The notes under the pieces: generated by a model
What the model was told of the DNA's origin: nothing
Databases searched by the model: none
What the model saw: the letters and a program-made list of their open reading frames with translations, nothing else
In this document: in pieces, positions 48,160 through 60,484 of the stretch
Numbering within the stretch: position 1 is the stretch's first letter
Layout: every line of letters starts with the position of its first letter
Program-made: the position numbers and the translations under genes
DNA from: Nageia nagi
Lineage: Eukaryota > Pinophyta
Assembly (NCBI GenBank): GCA_050084985.1
Contig: JBITNC010000001.1
Span: 6,014,001 to 6,078,000 of the forward strand
Length of the DNA stretch: 64,000 bases
Direction of reading: 5' to 3'

Positions 48160-48632
48160 TGTTAAAATTTTTAATGTAATATTGTGTAATATTTCTCTTT
48201 AAATATAAATTCACTTAATGCTTAAAGTATCTTTAGATACCTTAAAGCATTTAAGAGAATAAAAATAGAAAGAGAAATAAACTTAAAAATAAGTTTAATA
48301 TAAAAACACCTTTAACCTTGCTCTTGGGTTAAAGGGAGGTTAAAGGTTGGGGTTTCTTCTTATAAATAGAGAGGTGACCCTCCTCTAATTGTAATGAAAT
48401 TATTAAAAAGCTAAGATTAGGGTTTAGAGAGAGATGAGATATTCTATAAGAGAGGTTCTTGAGAATAAGAAGATCTTAGTTAGTGGACATAGTCCCAAAG
48501 AGGGATGAACCACTTTTTATCTTGTGTCATTTGTATGATTGCCTTATGTTATTGAGTTATTAAGTTGATGTTGTATGTGCCTTCATGAGATCTTGGTAGT
48601 TTAGAGGTTATTTGGAAAGACTAACTTCATCA
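48160..48632 (+). repeat. Copia-2 3' LTR
   Basis: 473 bp, TGTTAAAATTTTTAATG to GACTAACTTCATCA. It carries CTTATAAATAGAGAGG (TATA box) at the same place as the 5' LTR. Purine tract AAGGGGGAAG precedes it. Confidence 0.92.
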
Positions 48633-51600
48633 AAATGGTGGATACTTTTGTTACTATTACTATTACTATTGGTTGGAGGCTTGAATACAATGGAGCAAAA
48701 CCTTGGAGAAGGTTAGATTTGAAGGTGGAGACTATTAATAGAGGTCTTAGTGCTCAAATTTTGGTATATTCCTTTTGATTTGGTTAATATTTTCCCTATT
48801 TAGGAGAGCATGCTATGAGTGAGAGACATAGTATGTATTTTAGCTTCATAGTTTTGGTAGCATATGTGAGTGGACTCCATATTTTATTTTGTTCATTATT
48901 CTATGGATGGGATCATGAATATTGTTTTGAGATAGAATCACTTGGTGTGAGTATGACAATTGTATCAAGAGTGAGAATGGTAAGTATGAAAGGCTTAGTA
49001 TAATATTATCTTGAAAAATGCAAACCTAATATAGTTTGGTTGATGTTGTGACTATTATATGGTTCTCACACTCAATCATTCTAAGAGAGAAAGCCATTAA
49101 TTCTATTGATAATTAAGTAAATATAGATATGAATTTTGAATTCATGTTATTGGGGATAAATTTAAGTTTTCAAAAATTTGTAGTTAATTATCTCTAAAAT
49201 AACATAGCTTGCAGAGATTTACAGATCATGATTTGAATCAAGCCTATGTCTGACTTTGTTCATTGCATTATTTCTATCATTCGACTACATTCTTGAGTAG
49301 TTTGATTACATTTTAGCTTTGATAGTACTTTGTTACAACTTCTCTTATATTCGTATTCTACAATATGCTCATAAATCCTAAATGACTTTGTTACAACTTT
49401 CTTATTCCTATAATTCATATGCACTATATATATATATATATTTTTTTTTTTTTGAATTATTATTTTTCACATAATTAAATTGTATAATAAAATCATCAAT
49501 TTTGTTTTGGTTATCTTGGTTTAAAAATTTATGGATTGAGTTGTTCAAGTTACATATATATCTTTGTAGGCTTGTTTAATGTCTTTATATAGTGGGAAAA
49601 AGAGAGAGAGAGAGAAAGTGAATCTGCACATAATTAAATTGTATAATAAAATCATCAATTTTGTTTTGGTTATCTTGGTTTAAAAATTTATGGATTGAGT
49701 TGTTCAAGTTACATATATACCTTTGTAGGCTTGTTTAATGTCTTTATATAGTGGGAAAAAAGAGAGAGAGAGAGAAAGTGAATCTCATCCTCTATGGCAT
49801 TTAGGCTACAAAACTTACAAATTATTTTACACCATTAGGTTACAAAACTTACAAATTATTTTATCCTAAGGTGTTTTGAGTATTTTCCATTTACCAGTTT
49901 CACTATGTAATTCATGTGAATTAGTTCTTAATTTTGTGATCATAAGCAAGCTTACCATAATATTCATTTGTTGTTGAAATAATATTTATCATAATGTTTC
50001 TAGATTTTTCCTTTCATCACCACATGATATTATAGTTTTGATATATTTTTAATTTTTATTTATGAGTACTTAGATAAATAAATCTAAATTTGATTACTCA
50101 TCAAGGATAAAACTGGTTGAGTTAGATCCCACAAAATCCTTCACCCAATTTGAGGTGGGTCTCACATTCATTTTCCTTATTATAAGATTTAATATTTAGG
50201 TAAAAAAATCAAAGAATTGAATATCAATATCAAAGACAACTAAAGTAAGTATAATTAATAATTGTTATCTTTTTCACTCTTGACATGTACTTTACATATC
50301 CAAAATTTAATTTACTTATCATTATCATAATATATTGCATTAGTTAGCTAATGTTTTTTAATCATAGTAGGAATTCTTCATAAGCCATACACCTTAATAA
50401 TGTTCTCAAACAATTACAATGGTTAGGATTATAAGCTTCAATATGTGTGAAAGTAGAAAAGGCATATCCTTAAGTAATTCTCTTGAGTGAGGAATTGAAA
50501 TAAAATATAAAAAAACCTCCATTGTATATTTACTTTATCTTCCTAACTATTATATATTTGAAAATGATAATCTATGACTCGAATACAATTATCTAGAGAT
50601 ATCAAATGATACATCATGATGTCATATTTTATCTTACTATGATAAATCCTCCATGTTTTATGATTGATGATCAACACAAAGATACAATTTGACACATAAA
50701 TTATCATCTATATTAGTGGAAAATTAAGTTCCCTTATTATCTTAGATTATGATCCATCATATCTTCAATATATGTTAATTCATTAAGTGTTATTATTTTC
50801 CTTTAACAAAAAAGGTTTTCCTTAAATTCCCCACCCCTTTATACCTTCCTAAAGAGAGAAAAAAACATATTACATCTCCACTTGAGAGAGATAAATAATG
50901 ATATCTCCATGAATGAAGAGATAAAAGGGTTTGGATAATTTAAAAATAGAAAATAAATTCCAAATTTTAGATTGAAATTCAAAATATTTATGGTGATACT
51001 TCAAGACTACTAAATTATCAAGTTTTCTATCTCCAAGATTTAGGGCCATTATTATTATTATTATAATCAACTTAGAAGGATTTTATTCTAACCTACATAG
51101 ACACTACAAACTCAAATATGAAAAGGATTTTAACATAGAAGACAAATTAGCAAGGATAATATTAGAGTATTAAAAAGAAAATATTGTAAACAAGTAAAAT
51201 TGAATGTAGTAGTAGATATAAAATTATAATAACATGAAACAAAACTTCTCTTGTATTTTGTATGCCTCTTATAAGGGAAAATTCCAAATTAAAAGAAAAT
51301 AAACTCATACAACTTATATACTAACCCATAGATTTTTTTCTTAGTATTATATAAGAAACATATAAGGCAACATATTCTCTTGCACATGCTTTATATCATT
51401 CATATGTAAGGATGGTACACTAGAATAATCTGAAGAGATTTAAGAGGAACCTTACCCATGAAAAGTTTATATCTCCCAACAAGGAAATATGTTATAAGAA
51501 GTTCCAAGGAAAAGAAACTCACACATTCCTAATATGATGTGAATCAAAGAAAAGGGCCACTTTAATATTCATATTTTGCTTATTGATAAATTTTTTTATT

Positions 51601-52480
51601 GATTCAAACACTTTTAAGCAACATGTCTTCTCTAGAAAATTAATGGTTTTGTACTAGGCATATTCATGAGTTGATATGGTTTTAATGGAGCACATTGCAA
51701 TGATGATTGGATCATGTAAATATGGCACATAGTGAGGCATTCATAGCATATCATGATTTTTCTAAAATATTATAGGGGAATATTGACAAATTACATCCCC
51801 CAACATTGCATGTCTTCAACTTTTATCACTTGCTTGTACTTTATTATTACTCTTTGTATTTTTATGGCTATAAGAGGGTTGAAACCCATAACTTTGGAGG
51901 TGGAAAAGGAGGTGAAAAAGATATTAGAAAAAGGGGGATCATAAAATTTTCTAATAAAATTCCCATAAAAATATATGAAGTTGGCCACTTCTCTGGCTTA
52001 TTCATGGAGAGATAGGAAAGTTGAGTAGTGTAGGCTAAAAACATGCATTATAGTGGAGCTACTAATAGAGATTTTGGGTCTAGAAAATAAAGGAATTAAT
52101 CTTAATATTTAAGAGAAACACTCATTTAAAAATGAAATGGACCTTTTCTACAAGAAAGAGGTATAATCTTGTAACCCTTGGGTTCATTATTCTCATGGGT
52201 ATCAACAAGATTCCCTCCCAAAGCCACAAGGGAGAGTAGTTTTGATTATCATATACTTATTGATCATTAACAAGAGCTAATATGTGATAAGGAGTTTCCA
52301 TATGGCTTTTCTAAATCACATTAAGGTCTCCAATTAATGAATATCCCCTCATTTAGTTTTTAATTTAGTGGAGAAGTTCATCATCACATTGCAAAAAGGT
52401 AAGTTGATGAGCCCTAAGAATGTAGGGATCCTCACTCTATTGTTTAATCATATGCAAAAAATGTGATGATCAGTAAAAGT
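48633..52480. other. AT-rich stretch without recognised genes
   Basis: Contains an (ACT/ATT)n tract at about 48651-48672, a TA/T-run at about 49425-49453 and a long duplication described separately. Otherwise only short frames in AT-rich sequence; nothing supports a gene or an element boundary. Confidence 0.35.
49468..49786. repeat. 159/160-bp tandem duplication with (GA)n
   Basis: CACATAATTAAATTGTAT starts at 49468 and again at 49627; each copy ends with an AGAGAGAGAGAGAAAGTGAATCT tract (core AGAGAGAGAGAAAGTG). The two differ by one extra A in the poly-A before the GA run and one T/C. Non-coding and young. Confidence 0.9.
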
Positions 52481-53080
52481 TGAAACCCTATTAAGTTAAT
52501 TTCCTACTCCTCCTTTAATGATTTTCTCGAAATAAGGTTAAGGATATTGGTAGCCCTATCCTAGAGGATTACAATGAAGATAAAGAATTTGTTGATGAGA
52601 AGGAGCCCATATAAGTTGATAAGGATCCCTCTTACTTAAATACTTTAAGAGGAGAGATAGACTTAATAAGAAAGAGGGGTGGAGAGTGATGCTTCAAGGA
52701 ATCACCTACCAAAGGAAAATAACCTAAAGTATATGGTTCCCAATGTCGATCTAAAAGGAAGGTGAGAGATACCCTGGAAGAAGCTATCATTAGTAACTCA
52801 GATGAATTTAAATGTTATTCCTAGAAATGAAGAAAGATTAAATCACCCATTGAAATTTCAAGTGGGAAAAAGGAAAAATTAAAGGGGAGTATATATCAAA
52901 AATGAAATAAATACAAGATCAACTCAACAACATGGAAGAGGCCATTGGATCCAACTCATGAATCATCAAGTTAGCCTTGGATTCCACCAAGGATACTAGT
53001 TCTCTATTCAAATAACTAAAGAAGATACTCCACTAGATGGGATTACCCCTAGGAGTCTCTAGTTGGAAGGTAATATATAT
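52480..53080 (+). pseudogene. Probable tail of a gag-like (DUF4283-type) ORF
   Basis: Plus-strand translation gives charged segments with few stops: EDYNEDKEFVDEKEPI, VDKDPSYLNTLRGEIDLI, CRSKRKVRDTLEEAIISNSD and IKSPIEISSGKKEK. This resembles the acidic/basic tail found after the knuckle in the other DUF4283-type relics of the window. No DUF4283 core was found upstream, so the assignment is weak. Confidence 0.3.
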
Positions 53081-54978
53081 ATAATTAAAAATAGGGGTTT
53101 TATATATAATCATTCCCATTGGATAAGTATTTTTATGATCATTATATAACAAATTAATGTTCTTGTTGATAAAGAATGATCATTATTGTTTATTAATTTT
53201 ATGAGAGTTAAGAGTAGTGGGTGTTGAAAACTCTTATATGCAAGAGAACCATGTCCAAATCCCTCCCTTACATATGTAGAGAGTGAAAAAATAATCATGT
53301 TGAAAAGGGAATTCATGCGTAAATGGGGCTAGGTGCAGTCATAGATTAGTTTGATGGAAGAGATAATCTCTAAACATGGCATATATTAGTCATAGGAATA
53401 TTTATCAAGATGATCCAAAAAAAAAAGTTATGATTTTTATTTGATGAGTAAAGAACCTTCATTGTCTAGTTTTGAGAATATTATTTGGGATTAAGCATTA
53501 CTACTAATTATCTTTTTAAGAAATATAGATGAAAGATTGGGTAGATCTTGGATGTGGATAGTGAATATAAATTATATGCAACCTTGCTATATATGTTGAT
53601 TAACTCTATAGAGTTCATAAAACTTTGAAGCAAATTTTTAATTATCATAAAGTTTCAATTATGTTTTCCTATTAGGTTAAAATCATAATAATATTGTATC
53701 TCTTATTTTAAAATATTCCTCTAATCTATATTAATATTCTTATTATTACATTATGTTTCATACCATAGATAGGTTTTCCTTGAGGATTTGTATGATACTA
53801 CTACAAGAGGCTAATGCAATATCTACTACCTCAACCTTGGAGCTACTAGATAAACATGATACCATGGATAATAACAATTGATCATATAATGATTCAAATG
53901 GTATCAATGTGAAAGAAGAGTGATAAGAGGTGTTGTACATTATTCATAAAGGGGAATCCATTAGATCTAATGAGACTAATGATAATAAGTGAAGAATAAA
54001 AGGTAAATTTCTATATATTTGTTGATAAATTTGATTTGAAATCCAATTTATGGGTCATAATCTAGATTATATTGTAAAGAAATACCTCACTATTTGAATA
54101 ACACTTGCTAGGACTTATTGGTGATGATATTGGTGAATGATTGAAACATCCCATGAAGAAAAATATTTTATCCAGGAATATTTGAAAGATGATGATTGTT
54201 AAGTAGAGATATCCTCATGTATAGAAATGAGCATACTTGGTAAGTATATCCATGACTAAAAATATTATAGTTTTCCTATCATAATTTATAATCTCTTAAT
54301 AAAATCCATAGATATATCATACCAATTTTTTAAAATAAATAAGGAGTGGTTGGAGAAAACCTAATGAATTAATTATTTTCCTATGTTATCCTTTTTTTAG
54401 TCTGAGGAGAATTGATCAAAATATTGGGATGCTTCCTTAGAGGTTCATGGGTCAATTCTCCCCAAGGTACCAATACAGAGAAATTCCTCTTAGAGATGCC
54501 ATTATTGCAACCCTAATGGACTCCTTGATCCTTTGAGTTGTATCATGCCTTTGTAAGACCACTATAACCACACTAATCTCATTTAAAATTAACCCATGAA
54601 GGAAGACACAGGAGACTAAAGGGATTTAAGCACAAGACCTCCACTCACCCAATCATGGGCTTTAACCATCGTGTTTGACCCTTAGACTCATTTCATAAGA
54701 AGAATCATCTTTCTATTTGATAGGTAATCATGATATGATTTTGGACTAACTATTGGATCTAGGATAACCTTAAAAAATAATTAGTTATTGATACATTCCA
54801 TCTAAAGCTTATTAAACTAATTTATTATAAGATAAGATAGAGTGAAATTTATGTTAATTATTTAGGTAGTTAAAAGAGGGCATCTAACATCAATTTTTCT
54901 TATCCTTATAGTAAATAATCTCATAATCATAATCAATAAGCTTGATAATCTATGTTTACTAGTTTGAATATTAGATCA

Positions 54979-55105
54979 TGTTGGAAACCTAATCCTTAGG
55001 GATTAAGGTAATTTATGATTATTAATAGTTTTAGGTGTGTGAGTATGCATGTATTTATAGGAGATCAAATTAATACAATATTTGGCTTTTGGAGTTTCTC
55101 CTTCA
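54979..55105 (+). repeat. 5' LTR of the young non-autonomous element
   Basis: 127 bp, identical to 56959-57085. It contains an inverted repeat CCTAATCC-TTAG-GGATTAAGG (about 54988-55009) and a TATA-like GTATTTATAG at about 55051-55060. Confidence 0.95.
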
Positions 55106-56958
55106 AGTGGTATCAGAGCCTCATTGGAGAAGATCTGGAGAACTCCATTACCCATCCTCCAAGATGAGGGTTTGAAGTTTTTTGTTGGTTCATAGTTTCA
55201 GCTGTGGCTATGAAGATTTGAATCTGTTATGGGGATTTGAATCTGTTGAAGAGAGGCAGAGGACTACCCTAGAGATGTGAATGATGGCCAGAGGGGCCAT
55301 GAGAGAAGATCATGCAGAGAAAGGGGTGTTGGAGTGCATCTCCTTGCATGGATAATGAGAAGAGCCTATGTGGAGAAAGGGGTGTGTCTTGGACTACACC
55401 TCCCCACATGGAGCCTGAGGAAGAGAAGAGAATGCCTCATAGAGGAGGCATCTCACAGCTGAAAGTTAAGAATGCAGCCCTAGGTGGAGAACGAGGTCAA
55501 GCGGCATGACTCAAAAATGGTGAAGGAAGCCATCGCCATAATCGATCGATTGAATGACTTCATGATGGCTTTGGTTGGTTGGGACTCCATGGCGAGAAAT
55601 AGCTACGTGTAGGTAGAAAACACTAGCTAGGCTGGAGTAGCAACCATTGAATGGGGTCACGACCATCATGGAGGGTATGTCAACAAATAGGACTACGATC
55701 CATTCAGAAGAGAGGGCTGAAAAGCTAGACCTGAGCCAAAATAAAAGGGAGGTTAACGAGCTGGATCATGGTGAAGAGAATCAGGCACCTTCAACCCAGG
55801 TTACATGGGGATTAGATGCAGTGGCTGCTTCAAGGGAGATGATGCATCAAGGAGGGGCCGTAAACCCTGCAGATGCAACATGCACAGAGCAAGGATGAAA
55901 CGTTGCATGGGGAGGCCACAAGAGGGATACGCCATTTCCAAAGGTTTGAGCGTAGGTTTGAGTGAGCGGCATTCAACCATAGGTAGTTAGAGTGCTCTTC
56001 CATGGAATCTCCATGCTTACTATGAAGGAGCTGATTCGGTGAGGAAGGCTGACACATTGAGCAAGAAGGAGCGCTCGGGGGTCTTTCTGATGGGGCCTTA
56101 GCGAAGCTATTGAAGATAGCATGCGGAGGAGTAGCTGGCCCAGGTTGCAGTCAGGGAGGATGCATGCCTGCATGATGAAGATGCATTGGAAGCTCGGTAG
56201 GATGTCTTGAGCTCGTGCAGGAATGAAGGATCATCAATCATAGATGAGTCTGGCTCGAAATAGGATGCAAGTCCTAGTACACAGTTGAAGATCAAAGAGC
56301 CTAAACTGTGTGATAGAGACTGGTCAGATGATGCATTGGTAGCTCAGCAGGAGGCTTTGAGCTTGAGCAAGGATGAAGATGTGCTGGTAGCTCAGCAGGG
56401 TGCTTGGAGCTTGCATAGGGATGAGAAGCCATCTACCGAAGGGGGTGCAAAATTGAGTGAGGGTCTGAGCTGGATGCAAGAGATCCATGCACCCCAGCCC
56501 TGCGATAGAGATGGACTACCGACGGAGACAGTTGGGCTAGGGAAGAGAGAGTACTCGTAGCAGTCTAGTGAATGGTGGCAATTTGATGCTAGGTGTGAGA
56601 GCGGATAGGAGACAGGGCCAGTGACTCAGGTGCAATCATCAAGGTGCAAGACAAGACCCAGATGGAGTCGAGTGGGCAAGATAAGGTCAGAGTTGAGCAG
56701 AGCTCCTCTGGGCCAAATAGTGGACCAAGTGGGGTCCAGAATAGAGCTGCCAGATGAATCCCTGACGAGCACCAAACATGGTAGTTGGGAACTGACCTGA
56801 CACCGTAACGCTGCTATTGGGCTCAACATAACTGACGAGCACCAGATGAGTGCCAGACAAGCACTAGACGAGTGCCAGACGAGCACACCTAAAAGCATCT
56901 TTGAAGCATCTTTGTATTCTCATTTATTTCTTAATCCCTTGCGGATTAAAGGAGGGAA
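55106..56958 (+). other. Internal region of the young element: GC-richer, repeat-bearing, non-coding
   Basis: Clearly richer in G and C than the surrounding DNA. Short internal repeats are visible: GAGAAAGGGGTGT twice (about 55317 and 55374) with similar following bases; GGTAGCTCAGCAGG twice (about 56338 and 56386) within a segment whose plus frame reads DALVAQQEALSLSKDEDVLV; and repeated GACGAGCACCAGA/GACGAGTGCCAGA near 56765-56885. Open frames (55277-55462, 55647-55898, 56285-56560) are short and match nothing I know. The composition could mean captured host sequence, but no donor gene is recognisable. Confidence 0.6.
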
Positions 56959-57085
56959 TGTTGGAAACCTAATCCTTAGGGATTAAGGTAATTTATGATT
57001 ATTAATAGTTTTAGGTGTGTGAGTATGCATGTATTTATAGGAGATCAAATTAATACAATATTTGGCTTTTGGAGTTTCTCCTTCA
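56959..57085 (+). repeat. 3' LTR of the young non-autonomous element
   Basis: 127 bp, no differences from the 5' LTR at 54979-55105; followed directly by the GATCA target duplication. Confidence 0.95.
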
Positions 57086-58012
57086 GATCAATTGCTTCAA
57101 AAATTACTTAAGCTATGATGGCATATTTTGATATGGAAATGAATTCCTAAGATATATGGATGTTAATGATTGAATACATAAATAATTATCAATATTTTCT
57201 TTTTATATATTGATTTGGTGATATTCTTGGCAATCAAATCATTTATCATTAAGGTGATTGGATACCCCTCTTCTATGAGCATAATACCAATACTTACCTT
57301 GCATTCATCACTCTTAATAATAAATATTTTAGTGAAGTTAGACATTATGAGCATTTATATGGTGCACATGGTGAACTTTAGTCGATTAAATATATTCTTA
57401 ATAGCTTATATCCAAGTAAATGGGTTATTTTTAATATGGTAGTGAGGGGGAAAATATTTTACCATAGTCCTGGACAAGCTTATAATAGTATCTCACATGG
57501 TACAAATATCCTTATAGGTTGTTTAAGTTGTGGGGTTTATCTATCCTTTCATTACCTCTATATTTTTCATATCTACTTGTAAACCTTACTCAAAGATGAT
57601 GTGATTCAAGTATTTAACTATTTGCATCTCAAAGACACACTTAGACTTATTAATTAATATAAAGTTGTTTATATTGAAGTAACTATAATACGGTGTTAAT
57701 TTTCTAGAGATTATCCCTCTAAAATTTGTTATAAACTAGGATATAATCAAATACTTACAATGTGAATGATCAAATATAGGATTTTAATATATTATTCATT
57801 AAGATTTAGAAGGTGAAGGATACATTAGTAAGGTTAATTAGCATCACACAAAATTTATGATGACCTTAATGTATAGTCAACAAAACATTTTAGAAATATT
57901 ATCCTTTCTTGTGAGGATTTAATGATAACTTGAGAAAAGGTTTAATTTAGGAAAGAGTTATACCTTGTGAAATTCATCTAGAAAGTCTTCAATTATTGGA
58001 ATTAAAATTACA

Positions 58013-58031
58013 TATATATATATATATATAT
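58013..58031. repeat. (TA)n microsatellite
   Basis: About nine TA units inside the decayed reverse transcriptase of Gypsy-2, marking a replication-slippage insertion. Confidence 0.8.
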
Positions 58032-58449
58032 ATTCATGAAAAATTATTAAAACTCTTAAAAATCCATAAATATCCTTTATGATTCATCCTTCTTTCTAAC
58101 TAATAAGACCAAGTTTAAGAAGAGGTTGATGTTGGGTTGGATGAACTCAACATCCAACAATTCTATGATCATTATCTCGAATTTATAATTTGGTGATATT
58201 AGTAGCTATAGTGTTTGAGATTTGGCATGATGGTTCCTAAAATTAAACAAATCTAGTTATCTTGTTGCTTGATTAGGGAAAAATCAATTAGTTTTGCAAA
58301 TATGATATCATATTTAGTGAGAATGGGCTATATATATGGTTGAAGTTCCATCATTGACATTGAAGCTAACTTTATTTGATAGAATTGTCCCATCACTTCA
58401 TCATGATCCTTCTTGATAATTTTCTCCATCTGGTTTTAGAAAATAATAT

Positions 58450-60484
58450 TTAAGAAATTTTCTTGTATAGCTTTAAGAGTGTGAGATTTACCTTTAGCTT
58501 TAAATTATGTCCATAATTTAGAGAAACCCCATGATAAAAAGCTAAGGGTTCTAAACCATTAGTACCCTAGGAACAAGTCATACCCCCCAACTAAAGGTCA
58601 TAAAGATTAGATTGAAATGATACAAAAATAATAAGATAGATCAAATAAGAAAATTAAATAAATGATATAAGTGTATCGATTAGTTGAACATAAATAGAGA
58701 TAAGTGTTAGATTTATTGACAAGTTAACAAGATGATAAGGTAACAAGATTGGAGAACAAGGGTTCTTGAATTTAATGAGTCTTTGGCCATTCCTCCATAT
58801 GTTTTTATGTTCAAATAAGATGATTTTGGTAGCTTGTTTATACAAATAAAATTTAAATTATGGGCTTTCCTTATAAGAGATTCATCCCATTGATTAAGAT
58901 GTATTCATATACATTGTAGAATTTAATAAAATTAAATTACAATGATACGAAAATGGTTTATTAGTTAAGCTAGATAACTAAAAATATAGAAGAGACAATA
59001 GTTTAGATATCTAGATTTTACCTCTATTGAAATATGAAGAATATATGGATTACTCGTTTATGTTTTAAGAAAGTATACTAAAAATAATATGTATCCTCAT
59101 TCAATGAACCTACAAAAACTCATATAAGAATAAAATTTTAAAAGTCAAAGCTATAGTTTTAGAGGAAATATTAAAGATGTTCTAGGATAACATATATATA
59201 AACATGCCACAAACCTTCAAGCTTAAAAATATAATAAATTTTAATAAGGGTGTGATATGATAATGATCAAATGTTTAAACAAGCATGAAACTTTGGATAA
59301 AAATTCTATAAAGATCTAAAAATCATAACAATTTTAGAAAATGTATTATGTTTTTAGATGAATCTTGATGGTTGTTCTAAATGATTGAGGTAGAAAATCT
59401 AACCAAATTTTCAAGCTTGAAAAATATTATAACATTACCTAAAGAGATTATGATGCTAAGATGAGGCTATTTTGATAAAAATTATAGTTACTTGAAAAAT
59501 ATTATAGTAGTTTTAAAATGATACAACAATTAGTAATTTTGATGAACATATAAATGAGTTAACATCTTTGTTGGGCATGTGTTGCAAATAAAACATATAA
59601 CTCAAAGAAAAGTTTAAATGATAAGATAATTAATGTTCTAAAATGAAATATGAAAGATATAAATTTTAAGCATAATATCTTTTACAAATTTCTTAATTGA
59701 TAGATAATCATTGTAAAATTAAGAACTAATTTACATGACCCACATATATCGATAATACCTAAAACACCATGGGATAAAATAATTTGTAAAGTTTGTAACC
59801 TAAATGTTCTAGAAGATGAGATTCATTTTCTCTAATCTATCACTTTACAAAGACATTAAACAAACCTATAATGATATTTGTAATTACAATATGGTCTATG
59901 AATTCTTAAACAATGATAAAATAAACTTAAGGATTTTATTATGAGTCTTAATTTTGTTAGAATTAACCATGTAAATACATTAATGATATTTATTTAGCTT
60001 TGATCAAATTTTGATAGGTCTTATAGACCACTTACATTTAAAGGATGTTAAAATATATCATACCCAATCATATCATATCATGGATACAACAATAATGATA
60101 AAGATATAAAAAACTAAAGAGAGACATGTATACTATAAATGGTCAAGATGAGAGAGATGGTATTTGTTAAATGATATTTTCTTAGCTTTGATATTTTGAT
60201 CTTTGATTCGTCCTTGGATCCCACTTATATAGGCATTGAAATAAGGAAATTTTATATTAGAGCCAATCAATTTAATTGGTGGATTATAGGGGATTTGCCT
60301 TGATAAGTGTGAACCTTGATGAATGGTTAAATCTTACTTTCTTTATTCAAGTAATCAAAATCAAAATTATGAAAATTAAAATACATTAACAATAGTTTGA
60401 CCTAATACGATGGGTATACACAAATATGGAAATGTTATAGTGGAGATTGCTATGTTGGTTTTGAAAAATGCTATAACAATCTCC
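58450..60484. other. AT-rich stretch without recognised features
   Basis: I see no gene, LTR end or conserved domain here. It may be the gag/leader end of Gypsy-2, too decayed to recognise. Confidence 0.35.

Larger units (their letters stand above)
34462..48632 (+). mobile_element. Copia-2: Ty1/copia LTR retrotransposon, split by Gypsy-1, inactive
   Basis: A plus-strand element about 8.3 kb long after removal of the nested gypsy. The 5' LTR is split: 34462-34514, then resuming with the AATTC duplication at 40349 and running to 40772. The 3' LTR is 48160-48632. Order: LTR, initiator-Met primer site (40775-40787), leader, gag from 43110, protease, integrase, reverse transcriptase, RNase H, tail, purine tract AAGGGGGAAG (48150-48159), LTR. 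Flanking 5-mers are AGGTG and AAATG (3 of 5 match), so the target duplication is not proven. LTRs match at roughly nine in ten positions by eye. Same family as Copia-1, opposite orientation. Confidence 0.9.
54979..57085 (+). mobile_element. Young non-autonomous LTR retrotransposon (TRIM/LARD-like)
   Basis: 2107 bp. Two LTRs of 127 bp (54979-55105 and 56959-57085) are identical over their full length and start TGTTGG and end TTCA. A perfect target duplication GATCA (54974-54978, 57086-57090) flanks it. TGGTATCAGAGCC (55108-55120) is a perfect initiator-Met primer site two bases after the LTR; the purine tract AAAGGAGGGAA (56948-56958) abuts the 3' LTR. The internal 1853 bp has no gag, protease, integrase or reverse transcriptase; the longest frame is 91 codons. 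It must have been mobilised in trans. It is longer than a classical TRIM but has TRIM-sized LTRs. Inserted in Gypsy-2. Strand is assigned from primer site and purine tract. Confidence 0.95.
53440..58450 (-). mobile_element. Gypsy-2: old Ty3/gypsy relic, split by a young LTR element
   Basis: Minus-strand pol order is recognisable over about 2.9 kb once 54979-57085 is removed. Reverse transcriptase start near 58200-58090 (ELLDVEFIQPN, LVLLVRKKDES, RIFMDF). RNase H 57163-57354 (FTKIFIIKSDECKVSIGIML, EEGYPITLMI, SIYKKKILIIIYVF) continues to IHFHIKICHHSLSNF at the insertion site; IIKLIDYDYEIIYYKDKKN resumes at about 54950. Integrase core 54340-54050 (WYDISMDFI, MDILTKYAHF in shifted frames), its end at 53758-53940 (NTSYHSSFTLIPFESLYD), and the tail near 53500-53700 (LASKFYELYRV, LPNLSSIFLKKIIS). 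No LTRs or gag were identified. Very many stops, so it is the oldest gypsy copy here. Confidence 0.8.
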
